Shown here piece by piece: positions 37,313 to 45,752 of a stretch of DNA of 64,000 nucleotides. Source of the stretch: Hyphomonas chukchiensis. Lineage in GTDB: Bacteria; Pseudomonadota; Alphaproteobacteria; Caulobacterales; Hyphomonadaceae. Each line of letters opens with the position of its first letter. The stretch's first letter is position 1. Under the pieces are notes generated by a model. It searched no databases, was not told where the DNA came from, and worked only from the letters and a program-made list of their open reading frames with translations. Where the stretch lies: the NCBI RefSeq assembly GCF_000682695.1, contig NZ_AWFG01000013.1, positions 21,625-85,624 on the forward strand. The letters are read 5' to 3'. Both the position numbers and the translations under genes were made by a program.

Positions 37313-37481
37313 TGGTAATCTCCAGATTGGCCTACCGCTCAAAGCCCCTCATGAGTGTTGTAAGGACGCTGGTAGCGTAAAAAGGCGGGTTGTAACTGCG
37401 CCATTGAAGGATCAGACGCATCAGAGATACGTAGCGCTGGCATCGTATGGTGCAGGCAATCCAAAACAATCGGCGTGTCGG

Positions 37482-38051
37482 TTAGAAAAGGTTAGTCTGC
37501 GAACTAACTGCGATGATCAGAACTGATATCGCAACGATCCAGGATCCCGCTATTCGAACCGCGATTGACCGCCACGCTGGCGCGCGTTCTGGATTTATAA
37601 TCACCACAAGCTGCGAAAGGCATATGATGGCGCCGGCGCCTGCGATCACGTTTACAGCCATAAGACTGAAAGCCTGTGGGAATTCCCCATTTGCCGGAAC
37701 ACTCGCTACCGTTAACGCAGAGCCAATCAGGAAAATGATGATGGAAGCAGTCGCAGTATTTGCGCTAAACCGCATCGCAGTGAGTACGCCCAGCACGACT
37801 GCAAAGCCAATCACGATTGCAGGCGGACCGTTCAGCTGCCCGAAATGCAATATAGCAACAGTTCCCAAGGCAACGCCCCCGCAGAATGCGACAGATGCCC
37901 GTTTGATACCCGCTTTGGCCAGACAGCGAATCGACAAGCCTGCAGCGACAACCAGTATCACCTGCGCAACTTTCAGATCAGCAGGAATGTACCCTGCCCG
38001 GACATCTCCAAATTGCGAAAGAACAGCGGCAAGCAGATATAGTGAGTTCAT
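37482..38051 (-). CDS. Membrane protein of unknown function (about six spans)
   Basis: 189 residues, very hydrophobic, with roughly six membrane segments (VAQVILVVAAGLSI, ASVAFCGGVALGTVAIL, AIVIGFAVVLGVLTAM, ASIIIFLIGSALTVAS, LMAVNVIAGAGAIICLSQLVVII, IVAISVLIIAV). AAAGGG precedes the ATG. I recognise no family. It sits between the HupE/UreJ and DUF4331 genes on the same strand, 16 bases after the former, so it belongs to that operon. Confidence 0.6.
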   Translation of the reverse strand: MNSLYLLAAVLSQFGDVRAGYIPADLKVAQVILVVAAGLSIRCLAKAGIKRASVAFCGGVALGTVAILHFGQLNGPPAIVIGFAVVLGVLTAMRFSANTATASIIIFLIGSALTVASVPANGEFPQAFSLMAVNVIAGAGAIICLSQLVVIINPERAPAWRSIAVRIAGSWIVAISVLIIAVSSQTNLF

Positions 38052-38067
38052 TGGGCGCCCTTTCCTA

Positions 38068-38670
38068 TCAGATTATGCCTAGCAGAAATCCAGCGCCAGC
38101 CGCCGTGATCAATCCTCCAACAGCGCGGACAAAGACCTCTCCTCTCGGTCGCGTTGTGACCAGTCCAAGCGCTATACCAGCGAGATGGAGCAGACCCGTC
38201 GCCACAACGAACCCGACCGCGAATGAAACCGGATTGGCCGCTGTTGGTAATTCAATACCGTGTGCGTAGCCGTGAAAGATCGCAAATACTCCGACAATGA
38301 TCGCCGCGCCCCACAATGGCATGCGAACCTTCCCCAAAATCAATGCCCCAAGGACGACTGACGAGAGCGCAATGCCTGTCTCCACACCTGGCAAAGGCAG
38401 ACCCAGTACCCCCACCGCGCCGCCCAATGCCATTACGAGGGGAAACACGACTGGGAGAACCCATATGGCTGGTCGGCCAAGAAAGGTGCCCCATAATCCA
38501 ACGGCGACCATGGCCGCGACGTGGTCCCAACCACGAACTGGATGGACGAACCCGCTCAATAATCCTCCACTGAGCCCCTCGCCTGTATGGGCTATCGCCG
38601 CAGGTGCAGCCACAAGCAGAAAGCTGAATAATATTAGGGCTTTGCGGGTTTGTGGCGATGTAAAAATCAA
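38068..38670 (-). CDS. HupE/UreJ family membrane protein
   Basis: 200 residues. The start appears to be TTG at 38670, overlapping the TPR-gene stop (TTGA), with AGAGGA upstream. The signature HTGEGLSGGLLSGFVHPVRGWDHVAAMVAVGLWG has the conserved His/Asp residues, and FAIFHGYAHGIELP near the middle carries more His residues, as in HupE/UreJ proteins thought to transport nickel or cobalt. Six membrane spans are apparent. No hydrogenase or urease genes are nearby; here it is tied to a DUF4331 operon. Confidence 0.85.
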   Translation of the reverse strand: MIFTSPQTRKALILFSFLLVAAPAAIAHTGEGLSGGLLSGFVHPVRGWDHVAAMVAVGLWGTFLGRPAIWVLPVVFPLVMALGGAVGVLGLPLPGVETGIALSSVVLGALILGKVRMPLWGAAIIVGVFAIFHGYAHGIELPTAANPVSFAVGFVVATGLLHLAGIALGLVTTRPRGEVFVRAVGGLITAAGAGFLLGII

Positions 38671-39863
38671 AGCGCAGGTCCTCTTCCTGGTATCGTCTCA
38701 GCACTGGCGTGTGGATGTAAACCGAGTTCAACCGACAGAGCGGGGATGGATAACCCATTCTCGGCCACCCACGACTTGACCATTTGTTCGGCCGCTATGT
38801 CTCCAGCCGCTCTCCCTGCCCGAAGCAAGATATCAGCATCTTCAAACTCTCGCTGCAGCGTCCAGTTCAGCCGTGCCCGTTCCACCGCCTCAGAGGGTTT
38901 GCCTTCGACGTCCAGCAGATAGCGCGCTTCTTCTCGCGCATGAGCGAAGCTTCCGATTTTTTTCTCTGCAAGAAGGTGCGCTTGGAGGGTCCTGCGCGAT
39001 CTGAGAAGGCAGCCGAATTTCTTCAGCTGACTGCAGACAATGGCCCTTCGAACCAGCACCGCGTCGGTTGGCGGTTTACCCTGCAGCGCTTTGAGAGCTG
39101 CTTCGTACTCTGAACGACTTATGAGGAAATCAGCGTAGAGCGCTGCAGACCGAATGCTCGCCGGATCTGCCTTGATGGCCTGGACAAAATGTCCGGCGGC
39201 CAGATCTGTCCAGTCATGATACATTGCAATTTCTGCCAAAACGCTGTGTGCATATCCACGCAATGCAGGCTCCATGACCGGCTTCAACTCCATATAGCGG
39301 CTCAGTTTCGCGTAAGCTGCATCAGCGTCAGGCGAGAGCATATCGGTCGTGGCGGCGCAAATCAGCGCGAGGTCGAACGCGCCAGCTTTTGCAAGGCCCC
39401 GGCATTCCGGACGCGCTTTTAGTGTATGACCCTGAACAACAAGAATATTCGCGCGCGTAAGCAGCAGAGTCGGGTTCCGCGGCTGTAGGGTTTCCGCCTG
39501 GCCGAGCAATTCCAGTGCGCCATCAAAATCGTGAAGGTATTGCTTGCCGACTGCGGCGAGTATGAGCGGACGCGCATCAGGCCGGCTATTAAGGGCGGGC
39601 TGCAATGCAGAGAGGCCAGATTTAACCAGGCTTGCATCACCAATCCTGCGTCCAGTGTTGATGAACAAGCGTGCCGCCTGAATCGCGATTTCCTGATCAT
39701 CCGGATCTGCGATGATCTGCGACGCGGCGACCTGTACCACTTCAGGATAACACGCTGCTTTCGGGCCCAGCAGACCCGGATTGCCGCGCAGTGAAGATGA
39801 CATAAGGATCGCCACACACAGCGCAAAGCCTGTCGCCAAGCACAGAGTTAGAAAACGGTTCAT
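38667..39863 (-). CDS. Exported tetratricopeptide-repeat protein
   Basis: 398 residues with a signal-anchor (FLTLCLATGFALCVAILMSSS). The body is helical, with TPR-like units around DQEIAIQAARLFINTGRRIGDASLVKSGLSALQPAL, FDGALELLGQAETLQPRNPTLLLTRANILV and YHDWTDLAAGHFVQAIKADPASIRSAALYADFLI. It heads the minus-strand operon ending with the DUF4331 and lipoprotein genes, and its stop overlaps the HupE start. A scaffold role in the envelope is likely. Confidence 0.75.
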   Translation of the reverse strand: MNRFLTLCLATGFALCVAILMSSSLRGNPGLLGPKAACYPEVVQVAASQIIADPDDQEIAIQAARLFINTGRRIGDASLVKSGLSALQPALNSRPDARPLILAAVGKQYLHDFDGALELLGQAETLQPRNPTLLLTRANILVVQGHTLKARPECRGLAKAGAFDLALICAATTDMLSPDADAAYAKLSRYMELKPVMEPALRGYAHSVLAEIAMYHDWTDLAAGHFVQAIKADPASIRSAALYADFLISRSEYEAALKALQGKPPTDAVLVRRAIVCSQLKKFGCLLRSRRTLQAHLLAEKKIGSFAHAREEARYLLDVEGKPSEAVERARLNWTLQREFEDADILLRAGRAAGDIAAEQMVKSWVAENGLSIPALSVELGLHPHASAETIPGRGPAL

Positions 39864-40160
39864 TTGACACTAACTGTATAAACGTGATGTCAAAGATACG
39901 TATCCTCCACCGAAATTGATGCAGTTGTCTTCAGCAGTGTATGCAATGGGAACTCAAACACAAACGAGCCGCCGCGTATGCCTTCAATGAACGAAACAGT
40001 CTCATTCGAACTATTTCTGGCACATCGGGCGCGCCGTGAGGGCGAGCCCGTGCTTCTCGATACCGATAGGGGGGGCCGAAATGAATGCCCGATGGATGCG
40101 GTTTTCCACTAGCTCGCAATGGTTCTTGCCGTCAGCCATCCTGCACAGGCAGCGTTTGGA
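39864..40160. other. Intergenic region, no convincing gene
   Basis: The 297 bases lie between the TPR gene start and the BLUF gene stop. A 44-codon plus-strand frame starts at 39978 (MPSMNETVSFELF…) but has no good ribosome binding site, resembles nothing and ends in mid-gap. The promoter of the TPR-HupE-DUF4331 operon should be in its left part. Confidence 0.4.
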
Positions 40161-40589
40161 TCAATCGCCGCGGCGAACGATGGATCCGGTCGCGACCAGG
40201 TCAGACAGGAGCGCCAGCGTCGCCTTGCCGGACGTTTCGAACGGGTCGAGAGTCGGGCGCTTGAAATATTTCAGAAGCATGCCCGGATTGAGCTTGGCGA
40301 TGCTGACGTGCCCCATGGTCCAGTTTCCGAACATGCGCTCGTCAATCTCCGCATAGTCCAGAAGGCGGACATGGGTGTGGCGTGAATCACGGACAATTGC
40401 GTTGAACAATTCACAGACCTCATCGCGACCGCCCTCCAGGACCTGAATGAACAGATCGTCCGACACGCACAGCAGTCCTGTAATGCCGAGCGCAGGATTG
40501 TTTGTCCGCGACTGGTTGAGGATATTATCAAGAAACGTACCCTTCAGGGCGTCGGCAGGTCGGCTCGCGTACAGGCACCTAACAATCAT
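40161..40589 (-). CDS. BLUF-domain blue-light photoreceptor, coupled to folE
   Basis: 142 residues: a BLUF domain with a C-terminal extension of about 40 residues. Key residues are Y7 (RCLYASR), N31 (NNPALGITG), Q49 (FIQVLEG) and the Trp in FGNWTM. It begins one base after the folE stop on the same strand, so the two genes are translationally coupled. It shares the BLUF core with the protein at 3736 but is clearly diverged. No output domain is fused; the C-terminal tail (TLDPFETSGKATLALLSDL) may be the contact surface. Confidence 0.93.
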   Translation of the reverse strand: MIVRCLYASRPADALKGTFLDNILNQSRTNNPALGITGLLCVSDDLFIQVLEGGRDEVCELFNAIVRDSRHTHVRLLDYAEIDERMFGNWTMGHVSIAKLNPGMLLKYFKRPTLDPFETSGKATLALLSDLVATGSIVRRGD

Positions 40590-40590
40590 C

Positions 40591-41307
40591 TCAATCTCGC
40601 TTTCTCAAGTTAAGCAGCGCCAGGAACTCACTACGAAGGGTATGATCCTTGAGGAATGAGCCGCGCATTGCGCTATTGATCATGACCGCCTCGTCCTTCA
40701 CGCCGCGCCAATGCATGCAGAAATGGTCGGCCTCCATGACGACGGCGAGGCCGTCAGGACTGACCTTGCTCATCAGTATTTCCGCTATTTGGGCAATCGC
40801 TTCTTCCTGTATCTGCGGCCGCGACATGATCCATTCGGCAAGCCGGGCATACTTTGACAAGCCGATCAGGTTAGAGTGCTCATTAGGCATGAGCCCGATC
40901 CATAGCCGTCCCATGATCGGACAAAAGTGATGGCTGCACGCGCTCCGAACCGTGATCGGGCCGACAATCATCAACTCATTGAGGGATTCCGCGTTTGGAA
41001 ATTCGGTCACCGCCGGCGGCGCGACATAGCGGCCGGCAAAAACTTCGGTAAGATACATCTTCGCAACCCGGCGCGCCGTGTCACGAGTGTTGTGATCATT
41101 GTCGATATCGATCACCAGGCTTTGAAGGACCGTCCTCATCCCCTCTTCAACTTCAGCCAACAGCGCATCGAGATCACCCGGTTCAAGGAAATCAGCAATA
41201 TTGTCATTAGCATGAAAACGTTTCCGCGCGCGCTCGATGCGCTGACGGATCCGGACAGATGCCGGCGCGTGCTCGGCGGGAATCGCATTGTCTTCTTTGT
41301 CAGCCAT
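40591..41307 (-). CDS. folE: GTP cyclohydrolase I FolE
   Basis: 238 residues. The catalytic zinc ligands are visible in VRSACSHHFCPI (Cys and His) and in ADHFCMHWRG (second Cys). IGLMPNEHSNLIGLSKYARLAEWIMSRPQIQEE is the conserved substrate-site stretch. The N-terminal ~30 residues are an extension over short FolE proteins. The enzyme turns GTP into dihydroneopterin triphosphate, first step to tetrahydrofolate and other pterins. It is followed at once by a BLUF photoreceptor gene. Confidence 0.93.
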   Translation of the reverse strand: MADKEDNAIPAEHAPASVRIRQRIERARKRFHANDNIADFLEPGDLDALLAEVEEGMRTVLQSLVIDIDNDHNTRDTARRVAKMYLTEVFAGRYVAPPAVTEFPNAESLNELMIVGPITVRSACSHHFCPIMGRLWIGLMPNEHSNLIGLSKYARLAEWIMSRPQIQEEAIAQIAEILMSKVSPDGLAVVMEADHFCMHWRGVKDEAVMINSAMRGSFLKDHTLRSEFLALLNLRKRD

Positions 41308-41914
41308 CTTCCGTATTTCTGCTCTTCAATTTGATTGCGTTAGCACACTTAAGGCAATCAGGGCATGTTATCCCATCTGGGAGCGGGTGCAGTCCCCAAG
41401 GTCGACAGTGTTGAGTTTTGTGGATCAGGAGAGCCGTAGCCCTCAGTTAGACACGAAATGAACTAGACGCGCGCCCATGCAGTTCAAGACTTCACCTGAA
41501 ATCTTCTCGCCCCGCCATCAGACTGAGGCCAAGGCTTTCGATAAAGCGAGATGTGATGAAGGCTCATCCGGCTCGAAAGGCACATCAACTGCCAAATAAG
41601 GTTCAAACAGAAACGAGATGCGGCGCTTCGCGAGTAGCGCGACCTCCTCGTTGCCAAATACCTGTTCGTCCGCAAATAATAGAGATGGGATCGCATTAGA
41701 CTGACACACCGCCGCACACGCTACATAATACATTGTTCTATAATGAGATAATGCACTTTGGACTACATGATCCCACGATTTACACCGCTGCATACCACTT
41801 CCACTTGGACGTCGCGGCTCAGGGCATGCTTCCGATGACACTACTTGCCCCGGCGCCATGTGTTCCCCTCGGTGAGCTTGCGTGTATGATCGTTCAAAAT
41901 CATTGGGAAGAAAC
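41308..41914. other. 607-base region with no recognised gene
   Basis: A 132-codon minus-strand frame (41518-41916) reads VPFEPDEPSSHLALSKAL near its end and has Cys/His-rich stretches, but it has no clear start signal and resembles no family I know. Shorter frames overlap it on both strands. It may be a decayed gene. The promoters of folE and of the acyl-CoA synthetase must lie at its two ends. Confidence 0.4.
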
Positions 41915-43612
41915 ATGCATTACGCCGAATTGTTGAAAGCTCGTGAAGAGCTGACCGGGCCGGGTGGCGACTTTGAAATCATTGAAGCCGAGGTGCTTGG
42001 CAACCGGATCCGGACCTACAAGAATGCCCCTCCTAGCGTGCGGGAATTCTGGCTGTCGACCGCTGAGTTCGCTGACCGCCCCTATCTCGTCTATGGCGAC
42101 GAGCGACTCACATATGCTCAATCACATGAGCAGGTGAACGCCGTCGCGGCCTGGCTCGCAGACCAAGGCGTCACGGCTGGCGACCGCGTCGCCATTGCCA
42201 TGCGCAACTATCCCGAATGGATGCTGATATACTGGGCCTGCGCCTGCAGCGGGATTGCCGTTGTCGGCATGAACGCCTGGTGGACCGCCGAAGAGATGGC
42301 CTATGCCCTGACCGACTCGGCGCCCAAGGTGTTATTTCTCGATGCGGAACGCCTTGATCGACTACGTGAACGCCCCGAAACGGCTGACAAGATGAAGATC
42401 GTCGGCGTGCGTATCCCTGATGCCAGCGCAGACGTCACCCCATGGGCTGAGGTCATCGCCCATGGCGGCACGATGCCGGATATAACCGTTGACCCGGATT
42501 CCGATTGCTGCATTTTCTATACATCCGGCACGACAGGCCACCCGAAAGGCGCGCAGCTAACGCACCGAGGCTGCATCGCGAACCTGTTCAACATGGTCTA
42601 CGCCGCCACCTCGGCCTCGCTTGCGACACAGCGGGCCACAGGCGTGGCACCTCCTGAAGATCCACCGATCCCCGTGACCCTGATCACGACGCCCCTCTTC
42701 CACGTCACCGCCAACAATTGCGGCGCCTATGCGGTCACCGCCGGCGGCGGCACGCTCGTGCTGATGTATCGCTGGGACGCTGGCGAGGCGCTCCGCCTTA
42801 TCGCACGCGAAGGCGTAACCGCCATGAGCGGCGTACCCGTCATGGCGCGCGAACTGATCAACCATCCCGACTTTGCCACATCCGACACGTCCAGCCTCAC
42901 GTCCCTGGCGGGTGGAGGGGCGCAAGTGCCGCCTGACCTCGTCAAGAAGATCGAATCCCAGGTCGCAACCGCGCGCCCAGGAACAGGCTACGGCATGACC
43001 GAGACATGCGGCATCATCACGTCGGTCTCCGGCGACTTCTTCGTCGACAAGCCGGACAGCGCCGGCCCAGCCATGCCCAATTTCGAAGCCAAGTGCGTGG
43101 ACGACATGGGTGAGACCGTCCCCGCCGGCCAAACCGGCGAGCTCTGGGTCCGCGGCTCTTCCGTCATCAAGGGCTATATCAACCGCCCCGAAGCGACCGC
43201 TGATTCCATCACCGACGGCTGGCTTCATACGGGCGATGTCGCGCGCATTGATGAGGACGGCTTCATCTTCATCGTCGACCGCAAGAAAGACATGGTCCTG
43301 CGCGGCGGCGAGAATATCTACTGCGCCGAAGTTGAGTCGACGCTTTACACCCATCCTGCCATTGCAGAGTGCTGCGTCTTCGGCGTGCCGGATGACAGGC
43401 TGGGCGAAGAAGTCGGTGCTGCCATCGTCCTCAATTCGGGGCACAGCCTCACGGAGGAAGAACTGCGCGATCATTGCGCAGCAGTCATGGCGAAGCATAA
43501 AGTGCCGCGTTACATCTGGTTCCTTGATGACGCCCTGCCCCGCAATGCGAGCGGCAAGTTCATCAAGCGCGAACTGCGTGACCGTCTCAGCTCGGAACTA
43601 CAGTCCGCCTGA
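41915..43612 (+). CDS. Acyl-CoA synthetase (class I adenylate-forming)
   Basis: 565 residues from the ATG at 41915, with GGGAAG upstream. The AMP-binding P-loop is YTSGTTGHPKGAQLTH (about 213-228), then GYGMTETCG, GWLHTGDVARIDEDGF, the hinge DRKKDMVLRGGENIYCAEVE and the catalytic Lys in NASGKFIKRELRD. It activates a carboxylic acid to its CoA thioester; chain length is not readable, but the family handles medium to long acids and aromatic acids. It is convergent with the sodium:solute symporter gene. The neighbouring esterase locus could supply its acid. Confidence 0.9.
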   Translation: MHYAELLKAREELTGPGGDFEIIEAEVLGNRIRTYKNAPPSVREFWLSTAEFADRPYLVYGDERLTYAQSHEQVNAVAAWLADQGVTAGDRVAIAMRNYPEWMLIYWACACSGIAVVGMNAWWTAEEMAYALTDSAPKVLFLDAERLDRLRERPETADKMKIVGVRIPDASADVTPWAEVIAHGGTMPDITVDPDSDCCIFYTSGTTGHPKGAQLTHRGCIANLFNMVYAATSASLATQRATGVAPPEDPPIPVTLITTPLFHVTANNCGAYAVTAGGGTLVLMYRWDAGEALRLIAREGVTAMSGVPVMARELINHPDFATSDTSSLTSLAGGGAQVPPDLVKKIESQVATARPGTGYGMTETCGIITSVSGDFFVDKPDSAGPAMPNFEAKCVDDMGETVPAGQTGELWVRGSSVIKGYINRPEATADSITDGWLHTGDVARIDEDGFIFIVDRKKDMVLRGGENIYCAEVESTLYTHPAIAECCVFGVPDDRLGEEVGAAIVLNSGHSLTEEELRDHCAAVMAKHKVPRYIWFLDDALPRNASGKFIKRELRDRLSSELQSA

Positions 43613-43662
43613 ATCAAAGACGGACTGTATGTTGCCAGCCAACCGCGCCGCTAGGGCGCGGT
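43599..43662. terminator. Two hairpins between convergent genes
   Basis: TACAGTCCG (43599-43607) pairs perfectly with CGGACTGTA (43621-43629) across the end of the acyl-CoA synthetase gene, and ACCGCGCC (43642-43649) with GGCGCGGT (43655-43662) across the end of the symporter gene. There is no clear T run, so termination is only likely. Confidence 0.45.
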
Positions 43663-45429
43663 ATGTTCCTGCGCAACGGCCAATGTCCTCCGCAGGCCCG
43701 GAACGCGGATATCCTCCACGATGTCCTGGATTTCCTGCGGAGGTGGTGCCGTCATCAGTGATACGGCCATCCCAACGACCAGAGACCCAAGCATGAACGG
43801 GAAACCGATCCCTTCGGGCGACACGCCAAGCAACCAGTGCGCCGGGTCCAGGTCCACGAACTTGAAATACACGATGTAGGAGAAGGTCGCGACGAGCCCG
43901 AAGGTCATGGACGCGATCGCTCCTTCGCGGTTCATGCGCTTCCAGAAGATGCCGAGGAAGATGGTCGGGAACAGCGAGGCGGCCGCCAGGCCGAACGCGA
44001 AGGCGACGACCTGTGCGACAAAACCAAGCTGTGACGAGAATATCCCCAGAAGACCAGCTGCGAACACGGCAGAGGCCGCTGCACCGCGTGCCACCATCAG
44101 CTCTGTCTTGTCATTCATGTCCTTGAACAGCGTCTTCCGGCACAGGTCGTGGCTGACCGCCGACGAGATCACCATGAGGAGGCCCGCGGCCGTCGACAGT
44201 GCCGCGGCCAGACCTCCCGCCACCATCAGTCCAACGACCCAACCGGGCAATTGCGCGATCTGCGGATTGGCCAGAACAAAGATATCATTGCTCGGCTTGA
44301 GTTCGTTTTGAATGCCGTCAGGCGCATTCGGCCCACGATACTGCATGATGCCGTCGCCGTTGATGTCTTCAAAAGACAGGAGCCCCGTTTTCTCCCAATC
44401 CTTGTACCAAACAGGCACCGGCTTGCCGCCCTCGGCGACAATGGCCGCAGCGGACGCATCATAGTCTTCGCCATCCTCGATATAGGTCGCGTCATTGACC
44501 GTATTAATGAAGTTGAGGCGGGCGAAAGCTCCAACCGCAGGCGCCGTCGTATAGAGGAGCGCAATGAACACGAGTGCCCATCCGGCGGAATATCGCGCGG
44601 CACTGGCACTGCGCACTGTAAAGAAGCGCACAATCACATGCGGCAGTCCAGCCGTGCCGAACATCAGGGCGCCCGTGATGGCGAAGATATCCAGCTTTGA
44701 CTTGCTTGTCTCAGTATAGGCGCCAAAGCCCAGCCCGGTGACGACTTCGTTCAGCTTGTCGAGCATGGAAATATCATCCCCACGCACATTGGAAATGAAG
44801 CCGAGTTGCGGGATTGCATTACCGGTGATGATCAGGGAGATGAAGATCGCCGGCACCGTATAGGCAAATATCATTACAACGTATTGGGCGACCTGCGTAT
44901 AGGTGACGCCTTTCATGCCGCCAAGCACAGCATAGATGAACACGATTACCATGCCGATCCCGATACCCCATTCGAACGGCACGCCGAGGAAGCCGGAGAA
45001 GGCAACGCCAACGCCCTTCATCTGGCCGGCGATATAGGTGAACGAAATGAACAGGGTACAGACTACCGCGATAACACGCGCCGTCGTGGAATAGTAGCGG
45101 TCGCCGACAAAATCCGGCACCGTGAATTTTCCGAACTCCCGCAGGAACGGCGCAAGCAGCAGCGCGAGCAGAACGAAGCCGCCGGTCCAGCCCATCAGGT
45201 AGACCGAACCGCCATATCCGAGGAAAGCAATCAACCCGGCCATAGAGAGGAATGACGCGGCAGACATCCAGTCAGCGGCCGTTGCCATGCCGTTGATGGT
45301 CGGATGCACGTCATGTCCGGCGACGTAAAAATCCTGTGTCGACCCCGCGCGTGCCCAGATCGCGATGCCAATGTAGAGACCAAATGTGAGAACGACGAAG
45401 AAGTAAGTCCAGAAGTCCTGATCCATCAT
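43651..45429 (-). CDS. Sodium:solute symporter (VC_2705/ActP-like)
   Basis: 592 residues with about 13 membrane spans. The N-terminus has a conserved AGHDVHPTINGMATAADWMSAASFLSMAGLIAFLGYGG block typical of SSS-family carboxylate transporters such as ActP and the VC_2705 group. A periplasmic insert with VNDATYIEDGEDYD and GGKPVPVWYKDW separates spans. It forms a pair with the DUF4212 protein immediately upstream (one-base gap), an arrangement typical of this group. Probable substrates are acetate or related short-chain acids. Confidence 0.9.
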   Translation of the reverse strand: MMDQDFWTYFFVVLTFGLYIGIAIWARAGSTQDFYVAGHDVHPTINGMATAADWMSAASFLSMAGLIAFLGYGGSVYLMGWTGGFVLLALLLAPFLREFGKFTVPDFVGDRYYSTTARVIAVVCTLFISFTYIAGQMKGVGVAFSGFLGVPFEWGIGIGMVIVFIYAVLGGMKGVTYTQVAQYVVMIFAYTVPAIFISLIITGNAIPQLGFISNVRGDDISMLDKLNEVVTGLGFGAYTETSKSKLDIFAITGALMFGTAGLPHVIVRFFTVRSASAARYSAGWALVFIALLYTTAPAVGAFARLNFINTVNDATYIEDGEDYDASAAAIVAEGGKPVPVWYKDWEKTGLLSFEDINGDGIMQYRGPNAPDGIQNELKPSNDIFVLANPQIAQLPGWVVGLMVAGGLAAALSTAAGLLMVISSAVSHDLCRKTLFKDMNDKTELMVARGAAASAVFAAGLLGIFSSQLGFVAQVVAFAFGLAAASLFPTIFLGIFWKRMNREGAIASMTFGLVATFSYIVYFKFVDLDPAHWLLGVSPEGIGFPFMLGSLVVGMAVSLMTAPPPQEIQDIVEDIRVPGLRRTLAVAQEHTAP

Positions 45430-45430
45430 C

Positions 45431-45694
45431 TCAGCCCTTCAGACCAAACTTGCGTTCCAGCCGACCCATGGCCCAGCAGTAATAGAAAATGAGCGCCACG
45501 AAGACATAGATCGCGCCGTTCTGGGCAAACCAGAAGCCAAGCGGCGCGCCGCCGATATTCATCTGATCCAGAAAGTCGCGAAACAGGATGCCAGCGCCAT
45601 ACGAAACCAGGAACCAGATCGCGAGCAATGACAGGGTGAGGCGCAACACAGCGCGCCAATAGCCCTTGCCGTCAATTTCAGTCTTATCTTGCAT
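45431..45694 (-). CDS. DUF4212 small membrane subunit of the symporter
   Basis: 87 residues with two membrane spans (LRLTLSLLAIWFLVSYGAGILF and LGFWFAQNGAIYVFVALIFYYCWAMGRL), followed by a basic tail. FWFAQNGAIYVFVALIFYY is the DUF4212 signature. These proteins are nearly always encoded just before a sodium:solute symporter and are thought to be its small subunit, as here. Confidence 0.9.
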   Translation of the reverse strand: MQDKTEIDGKGYWRAVLRLTLSLLAIWFLVSYGAGILFRDFLDQMNIGGAPLGFWFAQNGAIYVFVALIFYYCWAMGRLERKFGLKG

Positions 45695-45752
45695 AGCCCA
45701 TCTCCCCCGGCTTTTGCTGTATATTGCATGGCTTCCGGAGGCTTGGAACCGC

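Noticed and set aside
39978..40112. A 44-codon plus-strand frame in the gap before the BLUF gene
   Set aside because: It has no convincing ribosome binding site or similarity to anything I recognise.
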